Below, in pieces: positions 51,470 to 60,779 of a DNA stretch of 64,000 bases (the stretch's first letter is position 1; each line of letters starts with the position of its first letter). The DNA is from an uncultured Mogibacterium sp. (GTDB lineage Bacteria > Bacillota > Clostridia > Peptostreptococcales > Anaerovoracaceae). The position numbers and the translations under genes were made by a program. The notes beneath the pieces are model-generated. The model ran no database searches. It was not told where the DNA came from and saw only the letters and a list, made by a program, of their open reading frames with translations. The stretch is from assembly GCF_938041965.1 (NCBI RefSeq), contig NZ_CALISE010000014.1, positions 4,835 to 68,834 on the forward strand, read 5' to 3'.

Positions 51470-52173
51470 TGTATAAAGCTGCAATTTTTGATATGGATGG
51501 AACTATTCTTGATACCATAACGGATTTAAAGGACAGCACCAATCATGCGCTTAAAGTAAATGGGCATAGATGTGATTACAATGTGAGAGACGCGGCAAGA
51601 TTTTTTGGTAGCGGAGTAAAGGTTGCCATGGCTAGGGCACTAGCGACTGAAGCTGGATACAGCGACGATGAGGTTGATCTCATAGGTGTCGAGACATCAT
51701 ATGAGGGTGACGAAGCGGAGCTGACAGCGGTAATTAACTCATTTGAGGAATGGTACCCTGATCATTGTGATGAGAAGACGAAGCCTTTTGAAGGCGTGAT
51801 TGAAGCGATTAATGATTTGAGGAGTAAAGGGATAAGGACAGCAGTAGTATCCAACAAAATGCATGAGGCTGCGGTAATTCTTGCTGATAGATATTTTCCT
51901 GGAGTTTTCGAATATGTTCAGGGAGTAGATGACAAAATCAGGAGGAAGCCTAATCCAGACGCAACACTGAGGATACTTGAATTCATGGGTATTGGCCAAG
52001 ATGAGGCAGTGTATATAGGCGATACCGAGGTGGATATCGAAACTGCACATAATGCAGGGTTAAACTGCATAAGTGTCGATTGGGGCTTTAGAAACAGAAA
52101 ATTTTTAGCGAGTGTTGGAGCTAGCCCGGTTTGTTCCGATATGGAGGCGCTGGTTGCAGCTATTACTAAATAA
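51469..52173 (+). CDS. HAD-family phosphatase (phosphoglycolate phosphatase-like)
   Basis: This 234-residue HAD hydrolase has motif I FDMDGTILDT, motif II VVSNK, a Lys in RRKPNPDATL, and motif IV IGDTEVDIETA, with the helical cap between residues 15 and 85 of the Gph type. It dephosphorylates a small phosphoester; the substrate is not certain. ATG 51469 overlaps the last base of larC, so the two are probably cotranscribed. Confidence 0.88.
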   Translation: MYKAAIFDMDGTILDTITDLKDSTNHALKVNGHRCDYNVRDAARFFGSGVKVAMARALATEAGYSDDEVDLIGVETSYEGDEAELTAVINSFEEWYPDHCDEKTKPFEGVIEAINDLRSKGIRTAVVSNKMHEAAVILADRYFPGVFEYVQGVDDKIRRKPNPDATLRILEFMGIGQDEAVYIGDTEVDIETAHNAGLNCISVDWGFRNRKFLASVGASPVCSDMEALVAAITK

Positions 52174-52192
52174 CATATATTGCTGATAATTT

Positions 52193-52696
52193 ATGGAGGA
52201 AAACGTGGGAGCGACTAAGCTGAATTGTACTGGCGAGTGCATGTTTGTCGTAAATAAAAAGGCGTCTCGAGCGAATTCATTTAATTTTGTTTGCGACTAT
52301 GTTCTAATTGGAGACGATAAAGGGCTTCCAATAGATGGAGCACGAATCAACGCAAACGAACAGCTTTATGCGGTGCTATTTTACGAAAAGCGTCATTTTA
52401 TATCTCTTATTGTAAAGAAACCAACACCATATGCTATATCTCTAGTGTTCCGTAATATGGCGGATTACGATGATGTGCTTGCGCTGCTCGAGATGACTGC
52501 TAGTGAAATTAGATTTAGCCGCCAGGATTTCAAAATTTCTAGCTATGCGAATAGGATTATTGATAAGCTGCGAGATGGAGTAGAGCTTGCGATCATGGAT
52601 GCCGTTGATAAATCCAATGTCACGGTCTGTCCAGAGTGCGGTGTTGAGGTGCAACCTGGAGCTTTGTACTGCATGGAGCGTGGGGCTGAGCTCTAA
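52193..52696 (+). CDS. Unknown protein ending in a half zinc ribbon
   Basis: This 167-residue protein is mostly an unrecognised mixed alpha/beta domain (about 1-140). It ends in CPECGVEVQPGALYCMERG, which looks like a zinc ribbon CxxCG...YCxxCG in which the last Cys is replaced by Arg. The stop follows three residues later, so the second knuckle is incomplete. The ATG 20 bases after the phosphatase gene has AGG-poor surroundings, and translation may be coupled. Function unknown. Confidence 0.6.
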   Translation: MEENVGATKLNCTGECMFVVNKKASRANSFNFVCDYVLIGDDKGLPIDGARINANEQLYAVLFYEKRHFISLIVKKPTPYAISLVFRNMADYDDVLALLEMTASEIRFSRQDFKISSYANRIIDKLRDGVELAIMDAVDKSNVTVCPECGVEVQPGALYCMERGAEL

Positions 52697-52790
52697 ATAT
52701 AGAATCATATATGACGATACTAATCGCATATAAAATCTACACTAATGGGATATAGAAGTGCTGCGTAAGGTTTATAGAGAGGAGACTTAA

Positions 52791-53798
52791 GTGGATAAAG
52801 ATACAATGATGATGGAGACTTGTCATGCTAGTGACACTAGAATTACTGAAGAAATCGATAAGGATATGAGTGATTTGGCTGAGCAGCTCCTAGAAGATTA
52901 TAAGCAGGATCGTGACATCGATGCCATTAGAATGTATGAGCTACCCGAACAGAAAGCAATTAAGGAAATCATCCGCGAGCTGATGATGGTGCTTCTTCCA
53001 GGATATTATCGTGAGAAATCTTACCGCACTTATAGTGTAGATAAGAAAATTCTTGTCATTCTAGAAGATGTTATGTTCATGATGACTAAACAGATGGAAA
53101 AAGCATTACTTCACAGACATGAGTTTGAAGATGCATGCATAGCGGTTAGGCAGGATGAGGCTAAGAAAATTGTAAAGTTGTTTTTTAAGCAGATTCCTAA
53201 GATTAGAGAATTTCTTAATACTGATATAATTGCCACATATGAGGGAGATCCTGCGGCAAATAGCAAGGATGAAATCGTTCTCGCGTACCCGGGGCTTTAT
53301 GCTACAGCTATTTATAGGCTTGCTCATGAACTTCATGAACTGGATGTTCCGCTAATTCCAAGGATTATGACTGAGTATGCGCACAGAAAAACCGGTGTGG
53401 ATATCCATCCAGGAGCAACGATTGGAAAATACTTTTGTATGGACCATGCAACGGGCGTAGTAATAGGATCTACCTCCGTAATCGGCGAACACGTTAAGGT
53501 ATATCAAGGGGTTACCATAGGTGCGCTTTCTACAAAGGCGGGTCAAAAGCTTCATGGAACGAAGAGGCATCCAACAATTGAGGATAATGTTACGCTGTAC
53601 TCTGGAGCATCCGTACTAGGTGGAAACACTGTAATCGGAGAGGGTGCCGTAATCGGAGGAAATGCATTTGTAACAAAGTCCGTAGATCCTCATACGACCG
53701 TAACAATTAAGACGCTTGAAATGGTTTATGACAAGCAGTCGCACAAGGCGGGGCAGGAGAAAGAGCGTAAGCAGGACGAGTGGTTTTACGTGATTTAA
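52791..53798 (+). CDS. cysE: Serine O-acetyltransferase
   Basis: This 335-residue enzyme makes O-acetylserine for cysteine synthesis. The C-terminal left-handed beta-helix shows hexapeptide repeats: TGVDIHPGATIGKYFCMDH, GVVIGSTSVIGEHVKVYQG and GAVIGGNAFVTKSVDP. The active-site His is in DHATGVVIG. The N-terminal helical domain (about 1-180) is long, as in other Clostridia. GTG 52791 is chosen because GGAG lies 6 bases before it. No cysK is adjacent; the MetA fusion at 58388 is the other sulfur amino-acid gene here. Confidence 0.9.
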   Translation: MDKDTMMMETCHASDTRITEEIDKDMSDLAEQLLEDYKQDRDIDAIRMYELPEQKAIKEIIRELMMVLLPGYYREKSYRTYSVDKKILVILEDVMFMMTKQMEKALLHRHEFEDACIAVRQDEAKKIVKLFFKQIPKIREFLNTDIIATYEGDPAANSKDEIVLAYPGLYATAIYRLAHELHELDVPLIPRIMTEYAHRKTGVDIHPGATIGKYFCMDHATGVVIGSTSVIGEHVKVYQGVTIGALSTKAGQKLHGTKRHPTIEDNVTLYSGASVLGGNTVIGEGAVIGGNAFVTKSVDPHTTVTIKTLEMVYDKQSHKAGQEKERKQDEWFYVI

Positions 53799-53840
53799 CC
53801 AGATTGATTTATAAGAGAGAATTTTTAAGAGGGAGGGAGC

Positions 53841-56474
53841 ATGAGTAAGCAGCTGACACTAGGGATATTGGCACATGTTGATGCAGGTAAGACTACGCTT
53901 AGTGAAGCCATGCTCTATACCTCTGGAACAATAAGAAAACTAGGACGAGTCGACAATGGCGACTCGTTCTTCGACAATTATGAGGTTGAAAAAAATCGCG
54001 GAATTACCGTTTTCTCAAAGCAGGCCAGACTAAACTGGAATGATAGTCAAATCACCATACTCGATACTCCAGGTCATGATGATTTTTCGGCTGAAATGGA
54101 GAGAGCTCTCGATGTAATCGACTATGCACTACTAGTAGTGAGTGGTGTAGGTGGACCTCAAAGTCATACAGAGACAGTCTGGAGGCTTCTAAGAACACGA
54201 AAAATTCCGACATTTGTATTCATCAATAAGATGGATCTTGCTATCGCTGATAGGCACGAACAGATCAGCCGCATCAAGGGCAGACTTGGTGAAGGATTCG
54301 TCGATTTTAGTGTAGGTAATAACGACGAAGATTTTATAGATGGTGTGACATTTTATTCTCCAGAGCTTGCGGAGGATTTTTTGGAAAATATTAAATTGTC
54401 AGAAGAAGGTATTCGTAAGGCAATCCGAGAGTGCCAGATATTTCCGTGTTTATTCGGTTCTGCTCTCCACCAGGATGGAGTAGATAAATTGCTCGATGTA
54501 ATATCAACATACACCTGCGGCTTTGATGAACTTAGAGGAGGAACCTCATCAGATGAAAAAATGGGGGCTTTGGTCTATAAGATAGCCCGTGACCAGAGGG
54601 ATGAACGAATCTCATTTATACGAGTAATGCAAGGGGTGCTTCACCTAAAGGATAACGTCGCAGTCAGAGCCGAAAGCGGTGAACTGCGGCATGAAAAGAT
54701 CAATCAAATAAGAATTTACTCCGGTCAGAAATACACGATGGTAGATTCAGCATCTCCTGGCGATATATGTGCAATAACTGGGGTAGGCTCATCAAGAGCA
54801 GGCAGGGGAATAGGAGCACTTGCGGAGGATGAGACGCGAAATGGCATAATCGAGCCATACCTTTCTTATAGAATCATTCCCGAAGAACGTGTGGAGCAAA
54901 ACAAGTTTGTAGCGGATATGAGAGTGCTCGAAGAGGAAGATCCCAAACTGCATATTTCCGTAGAGCAAAGTCTCCGTGGTGTTAACATCAGGCTCATGGG
55001 TGAGGTCCAGCAAGAAATTCTTGAAACTCAGATAATGAACAGGTTTGGATATAGAGTGCGCTTTGAGGCAGGAAATATTATCTATAAGGAGACTGTAACA
55101 GAGGCAGCTGAAGGTATTGGTCACTTCGAACCGCTTAAGCATTATGCTGAAGTACATCTAATTATTAGACCAGGTGAGCGTGGAAGTGGCATCGTCACAG
55201 ATAGCATTATCCAAGAGGACGCTTTAAGTAGAAATTGGCAAAATTTAATACTATCGCATCTGGATGAGAGGGTATTCCGTGGAGTGCAGATTGGAGCGCC
55301 CATCACAGATGTACGCATTACATTAGCTGCAGGAAAAGCTCATGAAAAACACACTGAAGGGGGAGACTTTAGACAGGCCACTTATAGAGCGGTTAGAAAT
55401 GGACTTCTGCGCGGTAATTGCCGAATACTAGAACCTTGGTTTAGCTTTGAGATAAAACTGCCTAGTGCTAATATTGGAATGGCTATGACCGATATAAGAA
55501 ATGCTTCCGGGTCGTTTAGTGAACCAATTATTGATGGTGATATGTCTACTTTGAAAGGGAAAGCGCCTGCAGTATCATTAATTGACTATCAGAGAAAGCT
55601 TACTTCTTACACAGGTGGTAGAGGGCATATTAGCTGCATGCTAATTGGATATGACTTTTGTCATAATGAATCAGAAGTTATTGAGGAGTCCAAGTACGAA
55701 CAAGATAAGGATGAAACAGAAACGGGAGATTCAATATTCTGTTATCACGGGGCTGGGAGGACTGTCAAATGGGATGAGGTTCAAGACTATATGCATCTGC
55801 CCTTTGTTCTCGAGGAAGAAAAGGATTCTGGTTTAAGCGAAGATTCCGCTAGAGCTGAAACAATGGCGGCTGGCCGCAAACTAGCGAGCGATGCAGAGCT
55901 GCTGGCGATATTTGAGAGGACGTACGGGAAAATTTCAAAGGGGACTCTAGTAAAGCATAAGACAAAACCGAAAGAGTCCGAATATCGAGCTATGGAGAAG
56001 CAGAAGCGTTCGCTTCATAGGCTTGAAAGAGCGGGAAAGCCAGATACTCACTTCGTTATAGATGGCTATAACCTTATAAATGCTGATGAGCATATGAAAG
56101 AGCTTTCTAAGGCTGATATTGGGGCAGCTAGGGATCATCTAATAAATATTCTTGCGAATTATCGCGGATATCTAGGGTGCAAGATGACTATCGTCTTTGA
56201 TGCATACAGAGTGCCATACAGCTTTGGAAGAAAATATAAAGTAAGCGATACCGAGGTAGTATATACTAAGGAAAATGAGACAGCGGACGCATATATCGCT
56301 GAGCTTACAAAAGATATCGGTAAGCGAGAAAGTGTTACGGTGGTATCGTCTGATGCCCTTGTTCAAGAGATGTCACTCGGACACGGCGCTCTCAGGATAT
56401 CATCTAGGGAGTTCCTAATTGACATCGAAACAGTTCTGCAGGAGATTAGGGAGTTCATCGATGAAAATAGTTAG
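53841..56474 (+). CDS. TetM/EF-G-like GTPase fused to a YacP/Rae1-type NYN nuclease domain
   Basis: This 877-residue protein begins as a translational GTPase of the TetM/TetO branch: G1 AHVDAGKT (11-18), G2 RGIT (53-56), G3 DTPGH (75-79), G4 NKMD (129-132), then EF-G-like domains II-V to about residue 640. After a charged linker (about 640-734) comes a NYN/PIN-fold domain (735-877): VIDGYN with Asp741, VFDAYRV with Asp787, YTKENETADAYI with Asp816 and SSDALVQ with Asp838, then GALRISSREF, as in YacP (Rae1). TetM-class proteins bind the ribosomal A site; Rae1 of Bacillus subtilis cleaves mRNA in that site. A role in ribosome-linked mRNA cleavage or rescue is inferred. An AGGGAGGG ribosome binding site precedes the ATG. 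Confidence 0.88.
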   Translation: MSKQLTLGILAHVDAGKTTLSEAMLYTSGTIRKLGRVDNGDSFFDNYEVEKNRGITVFSKQARLNWNDSQITILDTPGHDDFSAEMERALDVIDYALLVVSGVGGPQSHTETVWRLLRTRKIPTFVFINKMDLAIADRHEQISRIKGRLGEGFVDFSVGNNDEDFIDGVTFYSPELAEDFLENIKLSEEGIRKAIRECQIFPCLFGSALHQDGVDKLLDVISTYTCGFDELRGGTSSDEKMGALVYKIARDQRDERISFIRVMQGVLHLKDNVAVRAESGELRHEKINQIRIYSGQKYTMVDSASPGDICAITGVGSSRAGRGIGALAEDETRNGIIEPYLSYRIIPEERVEQNKFVADMRVLEEEDPKLHISVEQSLRGVNIRLMGEVQQEILETQIMNRFGYRVRFEAGNIIYKETVTEAAEGIGHFEPLKHYAEVHLIIRPGERGSGIVTDSIIQEDALSRNWQNLILSHLDERVFRGVQIGAPITDVRITLAAGKAHEKHTEGGDFRQATYRAVRNGLLRGNCRILEPWFSFEIKLPSANIGMAMTDIRNASGSFSEPIIDGDMSTLKGKAPAVSLIDYQRKLTSYTGGRGHISCMLIGYDFCHNESEVIEESKYEQDKDETETGDSIFCYHGAGRTVKWDEVQDYMHLPFVLEEEKDSGLSEDSARAETMAAGRKLASDAELLAIFERTYGKISKGTLVKHKTKPKESEYRAMEKQKRSLHRLERAGKPDTHFVIDGYNLINADEHMKELSKADIGAARDHLINILANYRGYLGCKMTIVFDAYRVPYSFGRKYKVSDTEVVYTKENETADAYIAELTKDIGKRESVTVVSSDALVQEMSLGHGALRISSREFLIDIETVLQEIREFIDENS

Positions 56475-56564
56475 GAAGATTGATTGAAGGGACAGAATTC
56501 ACATTATAGTTATAAAATAATAGACATAATTGTAAGGCTAGGAGTAGAGAGAAAGGGACTGTAG

Positions 56565-57389
56565 ATGGAAAAATATTTGGGATGCCACCTATCGTCTTCG
56601 GATGGGTTTGAAGCGATGGGAAAAGCTGCACTATCAATTGGTGCAAATACATTTGCGTTTTTTACTAGAAATCCACGTGGTGGAAAGGCGAAGGCAATAG
56701 ATGAAGCCGATGCACAGGCTTTGATGAAGCTGATGGATGAGCATAACTTCGGAAAGCTTGTAGCCCATGCACCGTACACGCTAAATCCATGCTCGGGTAA
56801 GGAAAGCGTGAGGGAATTTGCAAGAACATGCATGCTAGAAGATTTAAAGCGAATGGAATATTTACCAGGAAACTACTATAACTTCCATCCTGGCAGTCAC
56901 GTTGGCCAAGGAAGTGAACTGGGAATAAAGATGATTGTTGATACGCTTAACCACGTGATGTGGGAGGACCAGCATACGGTAGTGCTACTCGAGACAATGG
57001 CTGGCAAGGGTAGTGAAATAGGTAAGAATTTTGAAGAGCTTCGTCAGATTATCGATGGCGTGAAAATCAAAGATAAGATAGGTGTTTGTCTTGATACATG
57101 CCATATAAGTGATGCGGGATATGATGTAAAGAACGACTTCGATGGAGTGCTGGAAGAGTTCGATAGAATTATAGGGTTAGATAGACTATGTGCGCTACAC
57201 ATCAATGATAGCAAGAATCCTATGGGGGCGGCAAAGGATAGACATGAGAAGATTGGTGACGGAGAAATAGGTCTTGATGCGATGCTGTCAGTAGTTAATA
57301 ATCCACATATAATAGGTCTTCCATGCATCCTCGAGACTCCGCAGGAAGACCTCAAAGGTTATGCAAGAGAGATTGAGACACTTAGATGA
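56565..57389 (+). CDS. nfo: Endonuclease IV
   Basis: This 274-residue TIM-barrel enzyme cuts DNA at abasic sites using three zinc ions. Conserved metal-binding blocks are LVAHAPYTLN, NFHPGSHVGQG, LLETMAGKGSEIG, CLDTCHI, HINDSKN and DRHEKIGDGEIG. Its end overlaps prmA by four bases. It starts 91 bases after the GTPase-nuclease gene and may be its own unit. Confidence 0.94.
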   Translation: MEKYLGCHLSSSDGFEAMGKAALSIGANTFAFFTRNPRGGKAKAIDEADAQALMKLMDEHNFGKLVAHAPYTLNPCSGKESVREFARTCMLEDLKRMEYLPGNYYNFHPGSHVGQGSELGIKMIVDTLNHVMWEDQHTVVLLETMAGKGSEIGKNFEELRQIIDGVKIKDKIGVCLDTCHISDAGYDVKNDFDGVLEEFDRIIGLDRLCALHINDSKNPMGAAKDRHEKIGDGEIGLDAMLSVVNNPHIIGLPCILETPQEDLKGYAREIETLR

Positions 57390-58363
57390 AATATTACGAA
57401 ATAAAAATTGAAGTATCGGAGCTCGGAATTGAACCGATGCTGGCAGCGCTTATCTGTGAAGGTATAGAGACTGCAGAAGTAAATGATCCAGCAGATGCTG
57501 TATTTATGAATGATCAACTTGGTGCGACAGATTATATAGCACCAGAGGATTTTAAAAGGGAGAGCAGCAAGTCGCCAAGTATTGTCGTGTATGCAGCGGA
57601 TGATATGACAGCTGATAGCACTGTTAATGCGGTTAAGAAGGCTGCAAAAACAGTTAGAGAAAATGCAGAAAAAGGTCTATTCGGCACTGCTACTGATCTC
57701 GGCTCATTAAAGGTAACGGTCAATATCAGAGGTGACGAAGAGTGGAAAGACCGCTGGAAGGAATTTCTTAAGCCAGCTGCCCTTGGATTTAGCTACATAG
57801 CTGCCCCTCCGTGGGTAGATATTGCTGACTATTCACAGGAATTTGAATCTGATAGAGAGATTATACGCATAAATCCAGGCATGGCCTTTGGGACTGGTCT
57901 TCATGAAACCACTTCGCTATCAGCAGATTTGCTAGAATCGTATATCAATGAGGGCGATAAGGTGCTGGACGTAGGCTGCGGCACAGGCATATTATCTATA
58001 TTAGCTAGTAAGCTCGGAGCTAGTGAAGTGCTAGGTATAGACATAGATGATGAGGCAGTGGCAGCTTCGATAGAAAATAGCGAGGCTAATGACGTGCATA
58101 ATGTGGTCATTGAAAAGGCTGATTTGACTGAAGGATTAGACTTTAAGGCAGATATCGTGGTAGCCAACCTTCTTACAAATCTTGTCATTCGTCTCACGGG
58201 GGACATCCGTAATCACCTTGATAGTGGCGGGAGATACATAATGTCTGGTATACTAACTAATCAGCAGGATAAGGTGATTGCAGCACTTAAGGAAAACGGT
58301 TTTGAAATGTTAGCAGTTGCTGAGTTAGGCGAATGGTGTGCCATTGCAGCTGAACTAATATAA
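57386..58363 (+). CDS. prmA: Ribosomal protein L11 methyltransferase
   Basis: This 325-residue S-adenosylmethionine enzyme has the N-terminal substrate-recognition domain (about 1-100) and a class I methyltransferase domain with MAFGTGLHETT, VLDVGCGTGILSILASKLG and VVANLLTNL. It trimethylates ribosomal protein L11. The start overlaps the nfo stop (ATGA). The next gene follows after 24 bases. Confidence 0.94.
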   Translation: MKYYEIKIEVSELGIEPMLAALICEGIETAEVNDPADAVFMNDQLGATDYIAPEDFKRESSKSPSIVVYAADDMTADSTVNAVKKAAKTVRENAEKGLFGTATDLGSLKVTVNIRGDEEWKDRWKEFLKPAALGFSYIAAPPWVDIADYSQEFESDREIIRINPGMAFGTGLHETTSLSADLLESYINEGDKVLDVGCGTGILSILASKLGASEVLGIDIDDEAVAASIENSEANDVHNVVIEKADLTEGLDFKADIVVANLLTNLVIRLTGDIRNHLDSGGRYIMSGILTNQQDKVIAALKENGFEMLAVAELGEWCAIAAELI

Positions 58364-58387
58364 AAGGGGTTTTGGGAGGAGAATAAA

Positions 58388-60649
58388 ATGCCAATTAAAG
58401 TACCAAATAATTTACCGGCAATAGAGACACTTACTAACGAAAACGTATTCGTAATGACGGATACGCGTGCTATGACGCAGGATATGCGTCCGCTTCACAT
58501 ACTTCTTCTCAACCTCATGCCGACGAAGATTGACACTGAAACGCAGATTACGCGTATGCTCAGTAATACACCACTGCAAGTGGAGCTTGAGCTGCTGCAG
58601 ACCGCAACACATAAACCTCACGTTACTTCTCAGGAGCATATGCTGGCATTTTACAAGACGTTCAGCGACGTAAAGAATGAATATTACGATGGAATGATTA
58701 TCACAGGTGCTCCGATAGAGCTCCTTGAGTTTGAAGAGGTCAATTACTGGGAAGAACTCTGTGAGATAATGGAATGGTCTAAAACTCATGTTCATAGCAC
58801 ATTTCACATATGCTGGGGAGCTCAGGCTGGGCTTTACTATCACTATGGAATAAATAAGAAAAGACTTCCAAAGAAGCTATCAGGAGTATTCAAGCATACA
58901 CTTAAAACTAAGCGTAGCATGCTATTTAGAGGGTTTGATGATGAATTCTATGTTCCACAATCCAGGAATACAACTATAGATGAAGAAGACATCGATAATA
59001 CTCCAGGAATTACTGTTCTCTCTACATCTGAGGAAGGCGGTGTATTCTGTGTTAAGTCTGATAATGATAGGCAGATTTTCGTAACTGGTCACACTGAGTA
59101 TGATTGGAATACGCTCCTTAAGGAGTATTTAAGAGATAAGGAAGCCGGTATTAATCCGGAGATTCCTGCAAATTATTTCCCTGATGATGACGATTCGAAA
59201 ACACCTGTGGTTCGCTGGAGGTCTTCCGGGAGCTTGCTGTTTTCAAATTGGCTGAACTATTTTGTGTATCAGTCAACTCCGTACGATATAAAGCTCATAC
59301 ACAACGAGGATCTTGCCCCTGCGCTTAGAAACAACTCTGAACTAACAGTAGCGAAGTTTGGAGGATCGTCACTTGCAACGGCAGAGCGCATTAGGAATGC
59401 TGCGGAAGTAGTCCGTCAAAATAAAGCAAGACGCTACGTAGTCGTTTCGGCACCAGGTGTTCATGACGATGAAAAGATTAAGATTACAGATCTTCTTATT
59501 TCTGCTCACGAGAACCCTGAGTCTTTCGATGCCATAATCGAACAGGCGCGGAATCGATTCAAAAAACTTGCGGTTGAGCTTGATTCAAAGATTGATATCG
59601 ATGAAATCTTCGACAAGATAATTGCAGAATATAAGGCTTCTAAAAGCCGAGATTATCTCATAAGCAGAGGTGAGTTCATAACTGCACAGCTTATGGCTGA
59701 GCAGCTTCAGTACGATTTTATAGACGCAGCTTCAGTCATTAAGTTTAGTGACACGGGAAAACTGCTTGATGATATAACGAGAAATAATATCGAGAAGCTT
59801 ATTAAGAATCATAAGAGAATAGTATTTCCTGGATTCTATGGTTCAAATGAAGCAGGGGAGGTTACGACGTTCTCAAGGGGTGGATCAGATATCACCGGTG
59901 CTATTATTGCAGCAGCAGCAAAGGCTGATTTATATGAGAATTGGACAGACGTCCCTGGGCTCCTGATGGCGGATCCTCGCATTGTGAAGCATCCGCTCAG
60001 CGTTCCTGTAATTATATACAAAGAACTTAGGGAGCTTGCGCTTAGAGGCGCCGAGGTTCTTCATGAAGATGCAGTTAGGCCGGTGAGCCAGTGCGGAATC
60101 CCTATCAATATTAAGAGCACGTTAGAGCCAGATAAGCCTGGAACACTTATAGTTAAGAATGCTGACTCGTATGAGAATCGCCTCGAGATTTCTAGCATAA
60201 CTGGTAAGAAGGGATACTCTTCAATTCTCATCGAGCGAGAAAAACTAAATGACGATCCAAAGTATCGTGAGAGAATACAGAATATCCTCGATGAGTTTAA
60301 CATCACCGTTGAAAGTGAGCAGCTCGGACTCGACTCATTCTCTGTTATCGTTGGGTCAGCAAGTGTAGCTAACTGTGAGGAAGAGTTAACGGAGAGGCTA
60401 AGAATCGCAACTGATGCTGATGAAATCACTATATCCACGGGTATTGCAGCGATAGCTGTAGTTGGAAGAAATATTTCAGGAGAAGTTTCTGTTGCGATGA
60501 AGATATTTGAAGCGTTATCTAGCGCTCATGTAAATGTAAGGTTCATCGACCATGCACCAGAGCGTATCAGCGTGCAAGTAGGCGTATCGGAATCCGATTA
60601 TCAGAGAGCTATTAGGGCTATATACAATGCCTTCGTTGTGAAAGCATAA
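58388..60649 (+). CDS. metA-lysC: Bifunctional homoserine O-acyltransferase (MetA) - aspartokinase fusion
   Basis: This 753-residue protein joins two enzymes. Residues 1-305 are MetA: nucleophile Cys142 in HICWGAQAGLY, and His235 and Glu237 in GHTEYDW. Residue 111 is Glu (TGAPIELLEF), the form reported for acetyl-CoA rather than succinyl-CoA users. From about residue 318 an aspartokinase follows: VAKFGGSSLATAERI, FSRGGSDITGAIIAAA, VPGLLMADPRIV, and two C-terminal ACT domains (about 605-753, including VGRNISGEVSVAMKIFEALS) for allosteric control. One chain would carry the first step of the aspartate pathway and the methionine branch step. GGGAGGAG precedes the ATG. The frame is uninterrupted across the junction. 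Confidence 0.93.
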   Translation: MPIKVPNNLPAIETLTNENVFVMTDTRAMTQDMRPLHILLLNLMPTKIDTETQITRMLSNTPLQVELELLQTATHKPHVTSQEHMLAFYKTFSDVKNEYYDGMIITGAPIELLEFEEVNYWEELCEIMEWSKTHVHSTFHICWGAQAGLYYHYGINKKRLPKKLSGVFKHTLKTKRSMLFRGFDDEFYVPQSRNTTIDEEDIDNTPGITVLSTSEEGGVFCVKSDNDRQIFVTGHTEYDWNTLLKEYLRDKEAGINPEIPANYFPDDDDSKTPVVRWRSSGSLLFSNWLNYFVYQSTPYDIKLIHNEDLAPALRNNSELTVAKFGGSSLATAERIRNAAEVVRQNKARRYVVVSAPGVHDDEKIKITDLLISAHENPESFDAIIEQARNRFKKLAVELDSKIDIDEIFDKIIAEYKASKSRDYLISRGEFITAQLMAEQLQYDFIDAASVIKFSDTGKLLDDITRNNIEKLIKNHKRIVFPGFYGSNEAGEVTTFSRGGSDITGAIIAAAAKADLYENWTDVPGLLMADPRIVKHPLSVPVIIYKELRELALRGAEVLHEDAVRPVSQCGIPINIKSTLEPDKPGTLIVKNADSYENRLEISSITGKKGYSSILIEREKLNDDPKYRERIQNILDEFNITVESEQLGLDSFSVIVGSASVANCEEELTERLRIATDADEITISTGIAAIAVVGRNISGEVSVAMKIFEALSSAHVNVRFIDHAPERISVQVGVSESDYQRAIRAIYNAFVVKA

Positions 60650-60677
60650 TGCGAAGAAAATTAGATGCTAACTAAAT

Positions 60678-60727
60678 CGTTATCTGAAGTGAATGAACTT
60701 CAGATAACGGTTGGAAAGCGTCTTTTT
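60678..60727 (+). terminator. Terminator after the MetA-aspartokinase gene
   Basis: A perfect 13-bp stem (60678-60690 with 60697-60709) is followed 12 bases later by TCTTTTTT. The spacing before the T-run is longer than usual. Confidence 0.65.
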
Positions 60728-60765
60728 TGCTATTATCAAGAAATTTTTTTAAATAATAATAAAAT

Positions 60766-60779
60766 GTAACATCTGTTAC
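60766..60779. promoter_or_regulatory. GTAAC-N4-GTTAC palindrome (candidate HcpR-type operator)
   Basis: GTAACATCTGTTAC is a perfect 5-bp palindrome with a 4-base centre. It is of the type I recall for HcpR-class CRP/FNR regulators of nitrosative stress in Clostridia. It is centred about 30 bases before a -10 (TATAAT 60801-60806) that has no good -35, fitting activator-dependent transcription of the DUF438 gene. Confidence 0.5.

Noticed and set aside
53841..56474. Straight tetracycline resistance gene (tetM/tetO/tetW)
   Set aside because: The N-terminal part is of that class, but the protein is some 240 residues longer with a nuclease-like domain. Nothing else suggests a resistance element (no transposon, no leader peptide). 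Resistance is not supported by sequence alone.
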